Source: DATJLY01 sp963773665
GTDB lineage: Bacteria > Pseudomonadota > Alphaproteobacteria > ATCC43930 > CGMCC-115725
Assembly: GCA_963773665.1 (NCBI GenBank)
Contig: CAVZBZ010000013.1
Coordinates: forward strand, 372,001 to 436,000
Direction of reading: 5' to 3'
Length of the DNA: 64,000 nt
Shown here: positions 1 through 7,797 of the stretch, one piece after another
How positions within the stretch are numbered: the stretch's first letter is position 1
Layout: each line of letters starts with the position of its first letter
Notes under the pieces: generated by a model
The model's database searches: none
Seen by the model: the letters and a program-made list of their open reading frames with translations, nothing else
Told to the model about the DNA's origin: nothing
Made by a program: the position numbers and the translations under genes

Positions 1-792
1 CGCGAGGGCGTCGCCGAGGCCGTGCATCAGATGCGCGTCGCCATCCGGCGGCTCCGCGCGGTGCTGTCGGCGATGCGCCGCATGCTGCCGCAGGAGCATT
101 ACAGCTGGGCCAACGGCGAGCTCAAATGGCTCGGCAGCGCGCTCGGGGCGGCGCGCAACTGGGATGTGTTCGCGGAAAACCTGGTCGGGCCGCTCAAGGG
201 CGCGCTCGCCGAAACACCCGAGCTCGAGACTCTCTCGCGCGCCGCCGAGCGCCACCGCGACAATGCCTATGACGAGGTTCGCGCGGTGATCGCCTCGGCG
301 CGCTACACCGGGTCGATCATGCGGCTCGCGCGCTGGTTCGAGGCGCGCGGCTGGCGCGACCAGCCGGTGACCGAGGATTCGGCGCGTCTCGTTGCGCCGC
401 TCAGCAAAGTCGCGCCGGATCTGCTGCAGCGCCTGCACCGCAAGGCGTGGCGGTGCTCGCGGGGATTTGCGCATCTGGCGCCGCAAGACCGGCACAAGCT
501 TCGCATCGCGCTCAAGAAGCTGCGCTATGCGATCGAGTTCCTGGAATCGATCTACGGAAGGCGCGCGGTCGCGCGCTACATGCGGCGCTTGAAGCCGCTG
601 CAGGACGGGCTCGGCCGCGAAAGCGACGTGCGCGCCGCGCACGCGCTGGCGGCAGCGCTCGCCGGCGACGGCGGCAAGGTCGAGCGCGCGTGCGGCGTCG
701 TCCTCGGCTGGTACAGCCGCGCCCTCAGCGAGTCCGAGAAAGAGACGCGGAAGCATGTCCGCCGCTTCCGCCGCGTCCCGTCCTTCTGGTGA
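1..792 (+). CDS. CHAD domain protein, 5' end cut by window edge
   Basis: The reading frame is open from base 1, so the N-terminus lies outside the window; 263 residues are visible. The CHAD fold is recognised by two conserved His/Arg/Lys helices: 'HQMRVAIRRLRAVL' near the edge and 'HKLRIALKKLRYAIEFLES' about 150 residues later. CHAD domains are alpha-helical, positively charged and known to bind inorganic polyphosphate. They often follow a CYTH triphosphatase domain, which could lie upstream here. The C-terminus is Arg-rich. It is convergent with the DUF3750 gene, with 12 bases between stops. Family assignment is firm; the cellular role is inferred. Confidence 0.85.
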   Translation, partial: REGVAEAVHQMRVAIRRLRAVLSAMRRMLPQEHYSWANGELKWLGSALGAARNWDVFAENLVGPLKGALAETPELETLSRAAERHRDNAYDEVRAVIASARYTGSIMRLARWFEARGWRDQPVTEDSARLVAPLSKVAPDLLQRLHRKAWRCSRGFAHLAPQDRHKLRIALKKLRYAIEFLESIYGRRAVARYMRRLKPLQDGLGRESDVRAAHALAAALAGDGGKVERACGVVLGWYSRALSESEKETRKHVRRFRRVPSFW

Positions 793-804
793 TCGGCCGA
801 ACGT

Positions 805-1578
805 TCAGCCCGGCTGGAGACGCGGCACACCGAGCCGGCCGATCCCGGGCAGCATCAGTCCGGGCGCGGCAAAATCGACGCCGAGATTGAGCCCCAGGAG
901 ATTGAACTCGATCCCCTCCGCCCGTGCCACCAGGATGCCGGCAACGCCGAACAGCGAAAGCTGATAGCCCGTGCCGCTGGGTGCTGCGGCCCAGAAGGCG
1001 CCGCCCGGCAGGAAGTCCTTGCCGATCGCGTTCGACGGCAGCGCCAGTCCCAGCTCCGGCACCCTGCGCGCGATGAAGGCGGCAAAGGTATTGCTGTTGG
1101 GGCCCGGCCAGGCGCGGTACTCGTGCGGATAGGGATAGGCTGCAACCGCGTCGCGGATCTTCGCGATGATTGCGTCGACGCCCGTGCCGCGGCGCTCGAG
1201 CACGATCTCGGGCTGCGCGCCGAACCAGTAATTGTCGGGGCCGGTGCGGTCAACCCGGACCGCCGGGGCGCCGTTCGCGACGCCGAAGCCGATTACCTCG
1301 TAGCGCGTATAGCGTGGCGCGCCCGAAGGTTTCACCACGATCCAGGTATGGACGGCGAAGGCGCCGCGCCAGGCGACGGCGCGCGCCGCATAGACCTGGA
1401 CGACCGCCTCTTGCGTCGTCGCGGGATCGGGCGAAAGACCCGTCGCATCGCGCCGCGCTTCATACCAGGGAACGCCGCCATCGCGACCGAACATGCAGGA
1501 ACTCACCGGAACGGGGAGGAGGAGGAGGCACAAGAACGCGCCGGCCAGGCGGCCAAGACGCCGCAGGCCGGCGCGCAT
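805..1578 (-). CDS. DUF3750 family lipoprotein
   Basis: A 257-residue protein with an Arg-rich n-region, a Leu-rich core and 'VPVSSC' at residues 23-28, which fits a lipobox with Cys28 as the lipidated residue. It would then be an envelope lipoprotein facing the periplasm. The rest matches DUF3750: the block 'VHTWIVVKPSGAPRYTRYEV', then a 'YRAWPGPNSNTFAAFIAR' block, then 'LPSNAIGKDF'. The WPGPNSNTF segment resembles a papain-like fold His/Asn region, but no function is established. It stands alone, tail to tail with the CHAD gene. Confidence 0.8.
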   Translation of the reverse strand: MRAGLRRLGRLAGAFLCLLLLPVPVSSCMFGRDGGVPWYEARRDATGLSPDPATTQEAVVQVYAARAVAWRGAFAVHTWIVVKPSGAPRYTRYEVIGFGVANGAPAVRVDRTGPDNYWFGAQPEIVLERRGTGVDAIIAKIRDAVAAYPYPHEYRAWPGPNSNTFAAFIARRVPELGLALPSNAIGKDFLPGGAFWAAAPSGTGYQLSLFGVAGILVARAEGIEFNLLGLNLGVDFAAPGLMLPGIGRLGVPRLQPG

Positions 1579-1683
1579 GCCCTTTATAGGCGACGATCCG
1601 GGTTTTCGTGCACCGTCCGGCTCGATGGCCGCCAGGGGGCTTCGATCCTATTAGCTGCTTGGCCGATTCCGTCATTCTGGAGG

Positions 1684-1770
1684 GCGGCGCCGGGCAGACG
1701 CAAGACCACCCGCGTCCCGACGTTTCCCGCGCGTTCAGGGCGATGCGAGCATGATCGCCGCACGCTATTA
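1684..1770 (-). pseudogene. Possible stub of a histidine kinase C-terminus
   Basis: On the minus strand one frame reads 'GDHARIALNA' and a second, directly following, reads 'AGNVGTRVVLRLPGAALQ'. Joined by a frameshift these resemble the last strand pair of a histidine-kinase ATPase domain (GHARIxS..G.GTxVxLxLP). The open frames are very short and there is no start. This lies in the 200-base gap upstream of the DUF3750 gene. It may be a relic, or chance in GC-rich DNA. Confidence 0.3.
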
Positions 1771-1778
1771 AGGTCGGC

Positions 1779-2450
1779 ATGCGATCACATTTGGGCGAGG
1801 AAACGCGCATTCCCTACGGCCGGTTCCGCGCCGGCGATGCCGGGCCGGAGCTGCGCGTCGCCATGGGCGCGAAGCTGCGTCTTTCGGACGGCCCCTATCC
1901 CTTCGCCGAGCCGCCCGACCTCGTCCGCGCTACCAATGTCGAGGATCGGCTCGACCTGCTGCGCGAGCATCTGCGTTCGCTCTGCGGTCCGTGGGACCGG
2001 CTCGCCGCGCTGTTCCTCGACGCCTACTTCGAGTGGATCGCATCGTCCGTTGCCGCGGCCGCGCCGGAGCTTCACGCGCTGATTTCGCGCGCCGGCGGAC
2101 TTTTCGCGCCGCGCGACTGGAGCTTTTGCGCGCTTCGCCCGCTGCCGCAGGCGCATCTGCCGGCGGGCGAGGGCGCGCCTGTTCGGACCGATTTCGCCTT
2201 CTGGACCGGCGCTTTCTTCATCGCCATCGATCTTCAGGGCAGCGCCGCGCCGCGCAGGCAGCGCCGCGACGAGCTGGCGCGTCTTGCGGCGGCGGGCACG
2301 ATGCTCGTCACGGTCCCCGGCGGAGCGCTGCAACAGGAGCGGGCGCGGCTCCTCGAGCGCGTGCTGCCGCCCGAGATGCGACGCTTCTGGGCCGACGTTC
2401 CGCTGCCGGCGGGTCCGTTCGGGCCCGACGCACTCGGCGAGCTCGATTAG
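1779..2450 (+). CDS. Hypothetical protein, no recognised family
   Basis: A 223-residue soluble protein without signal peptide or membrane segment. An 'aaggtcgg' ribosome site sits just before the ATG. The chain is rich in Ala/Leu/Arg, with aromatic patches such as 'RDWSFCALRPLPQAHLP' and 'TDFAFWTGAFFIAIDL' that suggest a folded beta core rather than a spurious frame. Codon use matches its neighbours. Its stop overlaps the stop of the convergent MetE-like gene by 4 bases. I do not recognise it and propose no function. Confidence 0.6.
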   Translation: MRSHLGEETRIPYGRFRAGDAGPELRVAMGAKLRLSDGPYPFAEPPDLVRATNVEDRLDLLREHLRSLCGPWDRLAALFLDAYFEWIASSVAAAAPELHALISRAGGLFAPRDWSFCALRPLPQAHLPAGEGAPVRTDFAFWTGAFFIAIDLQGSAAPRRQRRDELARLAAAGTMLVTVPGGALQQERARLLERVLPPEMRRFWADVPLPAGPFGPDALGELD

Positions 2451-3634
2451 CCCCACAGCCTCTTCGAGGCGATGGATGCTCCTTCGGCGAGGCATTTGAG
2501 CTTCGCCCACATGATCGAGCGGTGGACGCGGCCGGCGAGCGGGCTCTGCGAGAAGCCGCAATCGGTGCCGGCCATCACGTTGTCGCGGCCGACGCAATCG
2601 ACAAAGCGCAACAGCCGCTCCGCCACCAGCTCGGGATGCTCGACGATGTTGGTCGAATGCGCGATGAGGCCGGGCATCAGCACCTTGCCCGGCGGCAGCT
2701 TCACGTCCTTCCAGACGCGCCATTCGTGCTCGTGGCGCGGATTGGCGGCCTCGAAACTGTAGGCGCCGGTATCGACGCGCAGCACGAGATCGACGATCTC
2801 CTTCAACGGCACGTCGAACATGTGCGGCCCGTTCCAGCTGCCCCAGCAGATGTGATAGCGCGTCCGGTCCTTCGGCAGCCCGTGGAGCGCGTGATTGAGC
2901 GCGTCGATGCGCAGCGACGCCCATTTGCGGTAGTCCGCAAGGCTCATCGGCGGCACCATCTTCTCGTACATGTAGGGCAGGAACGCGTCGTCGACCTGGA
3001 GATCGAATCCTGCGTCGATGATGGCGCGGTATTCGGTCCGAAGCGCCTCGGCGAGGCCGAAGAGATAGCTCTCCTCGTCGCGGTAATGTTCGTTCTTGGC
3101 GTTGGGCAGCGCGCTCGCGGGCGCCACGACGGGCAGGAACCCGGCCGCGCCCTTCACCTTGGCGAGGCCGGCCTTGAGGTTGGCGATGTCGTGCTGCAAT
3201 TCGGCCTGGCCGGTATAGGTGATCGGCCCGGCGACGATCGGCCGCCCGACGGCGCGCGCGTTGCTGAGGACGCGCTTGTCGTATTCGCCGTAGAACTCGG
3301 GGAATGCCTCGCGGTCGCGGCCGCTGATGACGGCGGTCATCGGATCCTTGAGCTCGTCTGCCGAAAACGGCCGCCACTCGAGCCCGCCGAGCCGGCGGTG
3401 GACATAGAAGGCCCAGTTGACCGACTTGCCGTACTCGCCGTCGCTCACGACATCGATGCCGGCCTCGGCCTGGAGCCGCACCGCCTCGACGATCGAGTCC
3501 GTGAGGCAGGTCTCGAACGCGGCCTTGTCGTAAGCCTGCTTGTCGCGGATTTTTTCGAGATAGGAGATGAGCGCCGGCGGCCGCACGAGGCTGCCGACAT
3601 GGCTTACGACGATGCGGCGATCCGCTCTCTGCAT
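2447..3634 (-). CDS. Cobalamin-independent methionine synthase C-domain-like methyltransferase (paralogue 1)
   Basis: A 395-residue protein of the MetE C-terminal (Meth_synt_2) family, a zinc enzyme TIM barrel that moves methyl groups to thiols. The zinc-site pattern is visible: 'HICWGSWNGPH' (His-x-Cys), the Glu of 'YSFEAANPRHEHEW', and the Cys of 'GTDCGF'. The N-terminal half of true MetE is absent, so this is a stand-alone catalytic domain. The ATG at 3634 is chosen over an upstream TTG because 'gggagg' lies 6 bases before it. It is divergent from a clear paralogue at 3742. The acceptor is unknown: stand-alone forms include corrinoid-linked and sulfur-scavenging enzymes. Confidence 0.8.
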   Translation of the reverse strand: MQRADRRIVVSHVGSLVRPPALISYLEKIRDKQAYDKAAFETCLTDSIVEAVRLQAEAGIDVVSDGEYGKSVNWAFYVHRRLGGLEWRPFSADELKDPMTAVISGRDREAFPEFYGEYDKRVLSNARAVGRPIVAGPITYTGQAELQHDIANLKAGLAKVKGAAGFLPVVAPASALPNAKNEHYRDEESYLFGLAEALRTEYRAIIDAGFDLQVDDAFLPYMYEKMVPPMSLADYRKWASLRIDALNHALHGLPKDRTRYHICWGSWNGPHMFDVPLKEIVDLVLRVDTGAYSFEAANPRHEHEWRVWKDVKLPPGKVLMPGLIAHSTNIVEHPELVAERLLRFVDCVGRDNVMAGTDCGFSQSPLAGRVHRSIMWAKLKCLAEGASIASKRLWG

Positions 3635-3660
3635 GGCTTCCTCCCGTCGAATTGCGTCCA

Positions 3661-3689
3661 ATAGCGCCTTTCGGCCGCGCCATTGTCAA
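3661..3689 (-). promoter_or_regulatory. Candidate promoter for the leftward MetE-like gene
   Basis: On the minus strand a perfect TTGACA (3684-3689) is followed after 17 bases by CGCTAT (3661-3666), about 27 bases before the ATG at 3634. The -35 element is strong and the -10 is poor. The same stretch reads TTGTCA on the plus strand, so the two divergent genes may share this 107-base control region. No riboswitch fold was recognised. Confidence 0.35.
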
Positions 3690-3741
3690 GCGAGGCGGAA
3701 GATGAAATCCTCGCCAGACGAAAGTCCCCGGGGAGACGACG

Positions 3742-4953
3742 ATGAAGCGCAGCGATACCCACATCCGGACAAGCCACGCGGGAAGCCTGCCGCGGCCCGA
3801 CGACCTCATCGCGGCGAACGTGGCGCGCGGCAAGGGCGAGATCGGCGAGGCGAGCTTCCAGGACCTGCTGCGCCGCGGCGTGAATGACGTGGTGCGCCGC
3901 CAGAAAGAGATCGGCATCGACGTGCCGAACGACGGCGAATACGGCAAGGCAATGGGCCACCGCGTCTTCTATGGCGCGTGGTGGAGCTATTCCTACCAGC
4001 GTCTCGCCGGGCTCGATCTCGCGCCCGAGGAGCTCGATTTCCCGGTGCGGCGGCACGGCCCGGGCGAGATCGTGCTCACCGCCATGAACGATCGCCGCGA
4101 CCGGGTGAAATTCCGCGAGGCCTATTCCGATCCCGAGGCCGGCGTCTCGATGGGGCCGATCGTGATGCGCCGGCCCGTTTGCGTCGGCCCGGTGAAATAT
4201 GTGGGACAGGCGCTCCTCAAGACCGACATCGAGAATTTCAAGGCGGCGCTCAAAGCCTCGGGGTGCGAGGAAGGCTTCATGACCGCAATCGCGCCGGGTT
4301 CGGCGGCGCGGCTCCGCAACCGGTATTACAAGACCGACGAGGAATTCATCTTCGCCTGCGCCGATGCGCTCAAGGAGGAATACAAGGCGATCGTCGATGC
4401 GGGATTCATCCTTCAGTTCGACGATCCGTCGATCGCCGAGAACTGGGACCAGATCAATCCCGAGCCGACCGTCGCGGAATATCAGAAATTCACCATGCCG
4501 CGCGTCGAGGCCTTGAACCACGCGATCAAGGGGCTGCCGCGCGACCGGCTGCGCTTCCATCTGTGCTGGGGCAGCTGGCACGGGCCGCACACGACCGACA
4601 TTCCCATGGCCGACATCATCGATCTGATGCTCAAGATCAACGTCAACTCCTATTCGTTCGAGGCCGGCAATGTCCGGCACGAGCACGAATGGCGCGCGTG
4701 GCAGGACGTGAAGCTGCCCGAGCACAAGATCATCCTGCCGGGCGTCGTCAGCCACGCGACCAACGTCGTCGAGCATCCTCAGGTCGTGGCCGAGCGCATT
4801 GCGCGGTTCGCGAGCGTCGTGGGCCGGGAGCGCGTCATCGCCGCGACCGATTGCGGCCTCGGCGGGCGCGTCCATCCGCAGATCGCCTGGGCCAAGCTCG
4901 AGGCGCTCGTCGAGGGCGCGCGCCTTGCGACGAAGCAGCTCTGGCGCGGCTAG
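3742..4953 (+). CDS. Cobalamin-independent methionine synthase C-domain-like methyltransferase (paralogue 2)
   Basis: A 403-residue homologue of the divergently transcribed 2447-3634 protein, sharing its opening ('HAGSL.RP') and zinc motif. Likely zinc ligands are His273 and Cys275 ('HLCWGSWHGPH'), Glu307 and Cys371 ('ATDCGL'). As in its partner, the N-terminal half of full MetE is missing. 'ggggag' precedes the ATG. Its TAG stop lies inside the 6-base target duplication of the IS481 element immediately downstream, and the insertion left the protein uninterrupted. The pair suggests two related methyl-transfer steps under joint control; substrates cannot be read from the sequence. Confidence 0.8.
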   Translation: MKRSDTHIRTSHAGSLPRPDDLIAANVARGKGEIGEASFQDLLRRGVNDVVRRQKEIGIDVPNDGEYGKAMGHRVFYGAWWSYSYQRLAGLDLAPEELDFPVRRHGPGEIVLTAMNDRRDRVKFREAYSDPEAGVSMGPIVMRRPVCVGPVKYVGQALLKTDIENFKAALKASGCEEGFMTAIAPGSAARLRNRYYKTDEEFIFACADALKEEYKAIVDAGFILQFDDPSIAENWDQINPEPTVAEYQKFTMPRVEALNHAIKGLPRDRLRFHLCWGSWHGPHTTDIPMADIIDLMLKINVNSYSFEAGNVRHEHEWRAWQDVKLPEHKIILPGVVSHATNVVEHPQVVAERIARFASVVGRERVIAATDCGLGGRVHPQIAWAKLEALVEGARLATKQLWRG

Positions 4954-4954
4954 A
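4949..4954. repeat. Target-site duplication (left copy) of the IS481 element
   Basis: GCTAGA abuts the left terminal repeat and recurs exactly at the right end (5988-5993). It fits the NCTAGN target consensus known for Bordetella IS481. It contains the stop of the upstream methyltransferase (TAG, 4951-4953) and, on the other strand, the stop of the transposase (4950-4952). Confidence 0.9.
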
Positions 4955-5903
4955 TGTGGAGCCTCAACAGGTTGTCCCCGGATAGACCGAGGCGGCTGAT
5001 GGGTGGTTTTGCTGCCAAGCTACCATGTGGTCGATGCCAGTTATAGCGATGCAGCCATCGCGGCAGCTCGACGGTTCGCTGGTCTGAGTGGGTGTAGGCA
5101 CGGGCGTAAGCCCACTCCCTGAGCGCTGTTTGGATGAAGCGCTCGGCCTTTCCATTAGTCTGCGGCGTATAGGCCCTGGTGCGAATGTGCTTGAGGCCGA
5201 GCCTTCGGCAGGCGTCGCGGAAAGCGAAGGATCTATAGCAGGACCCGTTGTCGGTCATGACGCGATCGACCGTAACGCCGAGTTCGGCATAGTAGGCGAC
5301 AGCGGCGTCCAAGAAGGCCACGGCGCTGCCCTTGCGCTCATCGGACATAACCCGGGCAAAGGCGACCCGCGATGCGTCGTCGATGCAGACGTGGACGAAC
5401 TCCCAGCCGACGCCGCGATGGCTGCTCTGACCGGTCCGATCGCCGGTGATGCGATGGCCGACCTGGTTGAAACGCCCGAGCTTCTTGATGTCGATATGGA
5501 TGAGCTCGCCGGGCCGGTCGCGCTCGTATCGCCGGACAGGCTCGGCAGGCTCCAAGGCCTTCAGCCGGTTGAGGCCCAGGCGGCGAAGCACCCGGGACAC
5601 GGTCGCTTCCGACACGCCGCATTCCGTCGCGATCTGCGCACCAGTCCAGCGTTCGCGGCGCAGCGCCTCGATCCCAACCACGACGACCGCGGGCGTTGGG
5701 CGACGCACGCGATGCGGCCGTGAGGAGCGATCGCGCAGGCCCGCTGCACCTTCGGCGTGGAAACGGCGCACCCACCTCCGCACCGTCTTCTCACACACGC
5801 CCATCGCTTCCGCGACGAGCCGCGGCGCCTCGCCCTCGACAACGCGCCCTACCATGACCCCTCGACCTGCCGGTGTCAGCCGGGCATTCTTGTGAACGTC
5901 CAT
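4950..5903 (-). CDS. IS481-family transposase
   Basis: A 317-residue DDE transposase. Residues about 5-110 form helix-turn-helix units ('GVCEKTVRRWVRRFHAEG', 'GVSEATVSRVLRRLGL') that bind the ends. The rve catalytic core carries Asp138 ('IHIDIKKLG'), Asp217 ('MTDNGS') and Glu253 ('NGKAERFIQ'), giving the DD(35)E spacing of this family. The frame is intact and full length, so the element may be active. The reading frame runs through the left terminal repeat and out of the element, and terminates only in the CTAG of the target duplication. The host site therefore supplies the stop codon. Confidence 0.95.
   Translation of the reverse strand: MDVHKNARLTPAGRGVMVGRVVEGEAPRLVAEAMGVCEKTVRRWVRRFHAEGAAGLRDRSSRPHRVRRPTPAVVVVGIEALRRERWTGAQIATECGVSEATVSRVLRRLGLNRLKALEPAEPVRRYERDRPGELIHIDIKKLGRFNQVGHRITGDRTGQSSHRGVGWEFVHVCIDDASRVAFARVMSDERKGSAVAFLDAAVAYYAELGVTVDRVMTDNGSCYRSFAFRDACRRLGLKHIRTRAYTPQTNGKAERFIQTALREWAYARAYTHSDQRTVELPRWLHRYNWHRPHGSLAAKPPISRLGLSGDNLLRLHI
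4955..4977. repeat. Left terminal inverted repeat of the IS481 element
   Basis: This 23-base end begins TGTGGAG and ends AGGTTGTCC. It pairs with 5965-5987 at 19 of 23 positions. It also encodes the C-terminal residues of the transposase. Confidence 0.9.
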
Positions 5904-5964
5904 TCGGTCCCCCCCCAGGAAAAAGATGCGTTAGCAACATCAGTTTCCTCGGTCGGGACCGAGT

Positions 5965-5987
5965 GGACAACCTATTGAGAGTTCACA
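5965..5987. repeat. Right terminal inverted repeat of the IS481 element
   Basis: Read on the minus strand it begins TGTGAAC and ends AGGTTGTCC, the partner of 4955-4977. About 60 bases separate it from the transposase ATG, which is preceded by a G-rich stretch ('tggggggg') rather than a tidy ribosome site. Confidence 0.9.
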
Positions 5988-5993
5988 GCTAGA
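5988..5993. repeat. Target-site duplication (right copy) of the IS481 element
   Basis: A second GCTAGA, identical to 4949-4954. Its CTA at 5989-5991 is the TAG stop of the leftward LVIVD-repeat gene. Confidence 0.9.
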
Positions 5994-7191
5994 GCGTCAT
6001 CTCGAGCGTGTAGAGGCCGCCGGTGAAGCGGTTGACGGCATAGACGATCTCGTTCTCGTCGACATAGCAGTCGTTGATCTGGACAAAACCGGCGGGCGAG
6101 CCCTTGGGCGGGTCGGGCACGAAAAAGGCCACTTCCTTCGGCTGCAGCGGGTCGCTGATGTCGTGGACGCGAATGCCGCCGTTGAAATAGGTGCCGAAGA
6201 TCAGGGTCGAGGAGCGGAACGCCGGGCCTGGCCGGTTCTCGTGCAGGTTATGCGCGCCAAAGCGCCCGCCCAAATTGCGGTGCGCCTCGATCGGCAGCGG
6301 CAATGTCGAGACCGGCACCAAATTGTCCTCGCGCCGCATGTCGAGAATCCACGTGAGCTTCGGCCAGTCGCCGCCCTTCTCGCGCACCGATTCATCGCTC
6401 GCCACCAGGATGTCGCGGTCAAACAGCGGCATCGCCGTGTGCGTGAATCCCGGAAACGGCGGATGCGGATTCCAGTGCCCGACCATCTTCGGCCGCGCCT
6501 TGTCGGAAATATCGAGGATGACGACGCCGCCGTCGATATAACCCAGATAAGCCCGGTCCGGGCGCTCGGGATAGACATTGGTGTTGTGCGGGCGGAAGCC
6601 GCCGTCGAATTTCGGATGGCGCGGCGGCGGCGGCTCGTTGTCGGTCTCGGACACGCCCGGCAGCCACCAGCGGCTGATCTCGTGCGGCTTCGCCGGATTT
6701 TTCACGTCGATCGCGCGATAGAACTGGTCGTCCTTGGGATTGCGCGGCGAAAAATCCGCGGCGCCGCCCGAGAAATGCACCGTCTCGCCGTTGACGAACC
6801 AGACCTGATGCACGCCGCGCGATTTCGGGCCCGAGCAGTCGAAGAACGAGATCGAGCGCGGCGCCTCGGGCTTCGCTATGTCGAACATTTCGACGCCCGC
6901 CGGCTTCATGCCGTGCTGCTGCGTCTGGTACGCCACCGCCATGATGTCGCCGCACACTTCGAGCGAGTTGGAGCGCATCTGCCGGTTCGGAAGCTCGGTC
7001 TGCACCACGACCTTGGGATTTTTCGGGTCGCTGACATCGACGCCGGTGAAGTTCTTGGGCGCGGATTCGTGCGCGAGCCACAAGATGCGGCGCCCGTCCT
7101 TGGCGAGCTGGATGCTCATGCCCTCGCCGATCCCGCCGAACCCGGCAAGATCGTTCTGCGCCAGAAGCCGCATATTCAACGCCTGCGCCAT
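5989..7191 (-). CDS. LVIVD-repeat beta-propeller protein
   Basis: A 400-residue protein built from repeated strands ending in 'VDVSDPKNP', 'FDIAKPEAP', 'LDISDKARP' and 'VHDISDPLQP', the hallmark of LVIVD repeats that form a beta-propeller. No signal peptide or catalytic motif is evident. Family members are mostly uncharacterised and are thought to act as binding scaffolds. The ATG at 7191 is chosen because homology-like sequence begins there and 'ggggac' lies upstream; the same frame stays open much further upstream by GC bias. Its stop lies in the right target duplication of the IS481 element. Confidence 0.8.
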   Translation of the reverse strand: MAQALNMRLLAQNDLAGFGGIGEGMSIQLAKDGRRILWLAHESAPKNFTGVDVSDPKNPKVVVQTELPNRQMRSNSLEVCGDIMAVAYQTQQHGMKPAGVEMFDIAKPEAPRSISFFDCSGPKSRGVHQVWFVNGETVHFSGGAADFSPRNPKDDQFYRAIDVKNPAKPHEISRWWLPGVSETDNEPPPPRHPKFDGGFRPHNTNVYPERPDRAYLGYIDGGVVILDISDKARPKMVGHWNPHPPFPGFTHTAMPLFDRDILVASDESVREKGGDWPKLTWILDMRREDNLVPVSTLPLPIEAHRNLGGRFGAHNLHENRPGPAFRSSTLIFGTYFNGGIRVHDISDPLQPKEVAFFVPDPPKGSPAGFVQINDCYVDENEIVYAVNRFTGGLYTLEMTL

Positions 7192-7299
7192 CTCATGTCC
7201 CCGCGTGCCTGTTTGACGTTCGTGCGCGGCGATAGCTATGCACCGGGGCAGGGAGGGGCGCAAGGGGCCGCCATGAACCGAAACCGGCCAAGCTGACGC

Positions 7300-7797
7300 A
7301 TGACGCTGCTTCATTCCGCTTCCGTGCTGAAGCTGCTTCTCCTCCTGTCGCTCGCGAACGGCATGCCGGTCGTGGCGAAGAAGATTTTGGCGCGGCGCTG
7401 GTCGGGACCGCTCGATTTCGGCGTCACCTTGCGCGACGGCCATCCCCTCTTCGGCGCGTCGAAGACGCTGCGCGGCGTCGTTCTCGCGGTCGCCGTCACG
7501 GCGGCTGCGGCGCCGGTCCTGGGGCTCGGCTGGGCGACTGGCGCGCTCGTCGGCGCGGCGGCGATGGCGGGCGATCTGCTTTCGAGCTTTTGCAAGCGCC
7601 GGCTCAAGCTGCCGCCGAGCAGCCGCGCGCCCGTCATCGACCAGGTGCCGGAAGCGCTGCTGCCTGCGCTTGCGGCGATCGGCCCGCTCGGTCTTGATGC
7701 TGCCGACGTAGCGGCGGTCGTCGTGCTGTTTTTCGCGGGCGAGGTCGTGCTGTCGCGGCTGCTCTTTCGCCTGCACCTGCGCGACCAGCCCTATTGA
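7300..7797 (+). CDS. CDP-archaeol synthase (CarS/DUF46) family membrane protein
   Basis: A 165-residue integral membrane protein with four or five hydrophobic helices. It carries the family signature: 'LANGMPV' near the start, 'FGASKTLRG' at about 50-58, then 'AAMAGDLLSSFCKRRLKLPP' at about 88-107 with the GD-x-x-SF-KRR cytidylyltransferase motif. In archaea this family makes CDP-archaeol from CTP and unsaturated archaetidic acid; bacterial members are of unknown lipid specificity. Its stop overlaps the convergent phosphoesterase stop by 7 bases. It is divergent from the LVIVD-repeat gene. Confidence 0.75.
   Translation: MTLLHSASVLKLLLLLSLANGMPVVAKKILARRWSGPLDFGVTLRDGHPLFGASKTLRGVVLAVAVTAAAAPVLGLGWATGALVGAAAMAGDLLSSFCKRRLKLPPSSRAPVIDQVPEALLPALAAIGPLGLDAADVAAVVVLFFAGEVVLSRLLFRLHLRDQPY

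Larger units (their letters stand above)
4955..5987 (-). mobile_element. Complete IS481-family insertion sequence, 1033 bp
   Basis: Both ends are defined. The left end (4955-4977) and the reverse complement of the right end (5965-5987) match at 19 of 23 bases and share 'aggttgtcc'. A 6-base duplication, GCTAGA, flanks the element exactly. One intact transposase gene fills it. The insertion lies between two convergent genes whose stops once overlapped in a single CTAG; both remain intact. Confidence 0.92.

Noticed and set aside
3635..3741. SAM or cobalamin riboswitch before the MetE-like genes
   Set aside because: The 107-base gap is too short and lacks conserved core motifs of either class.
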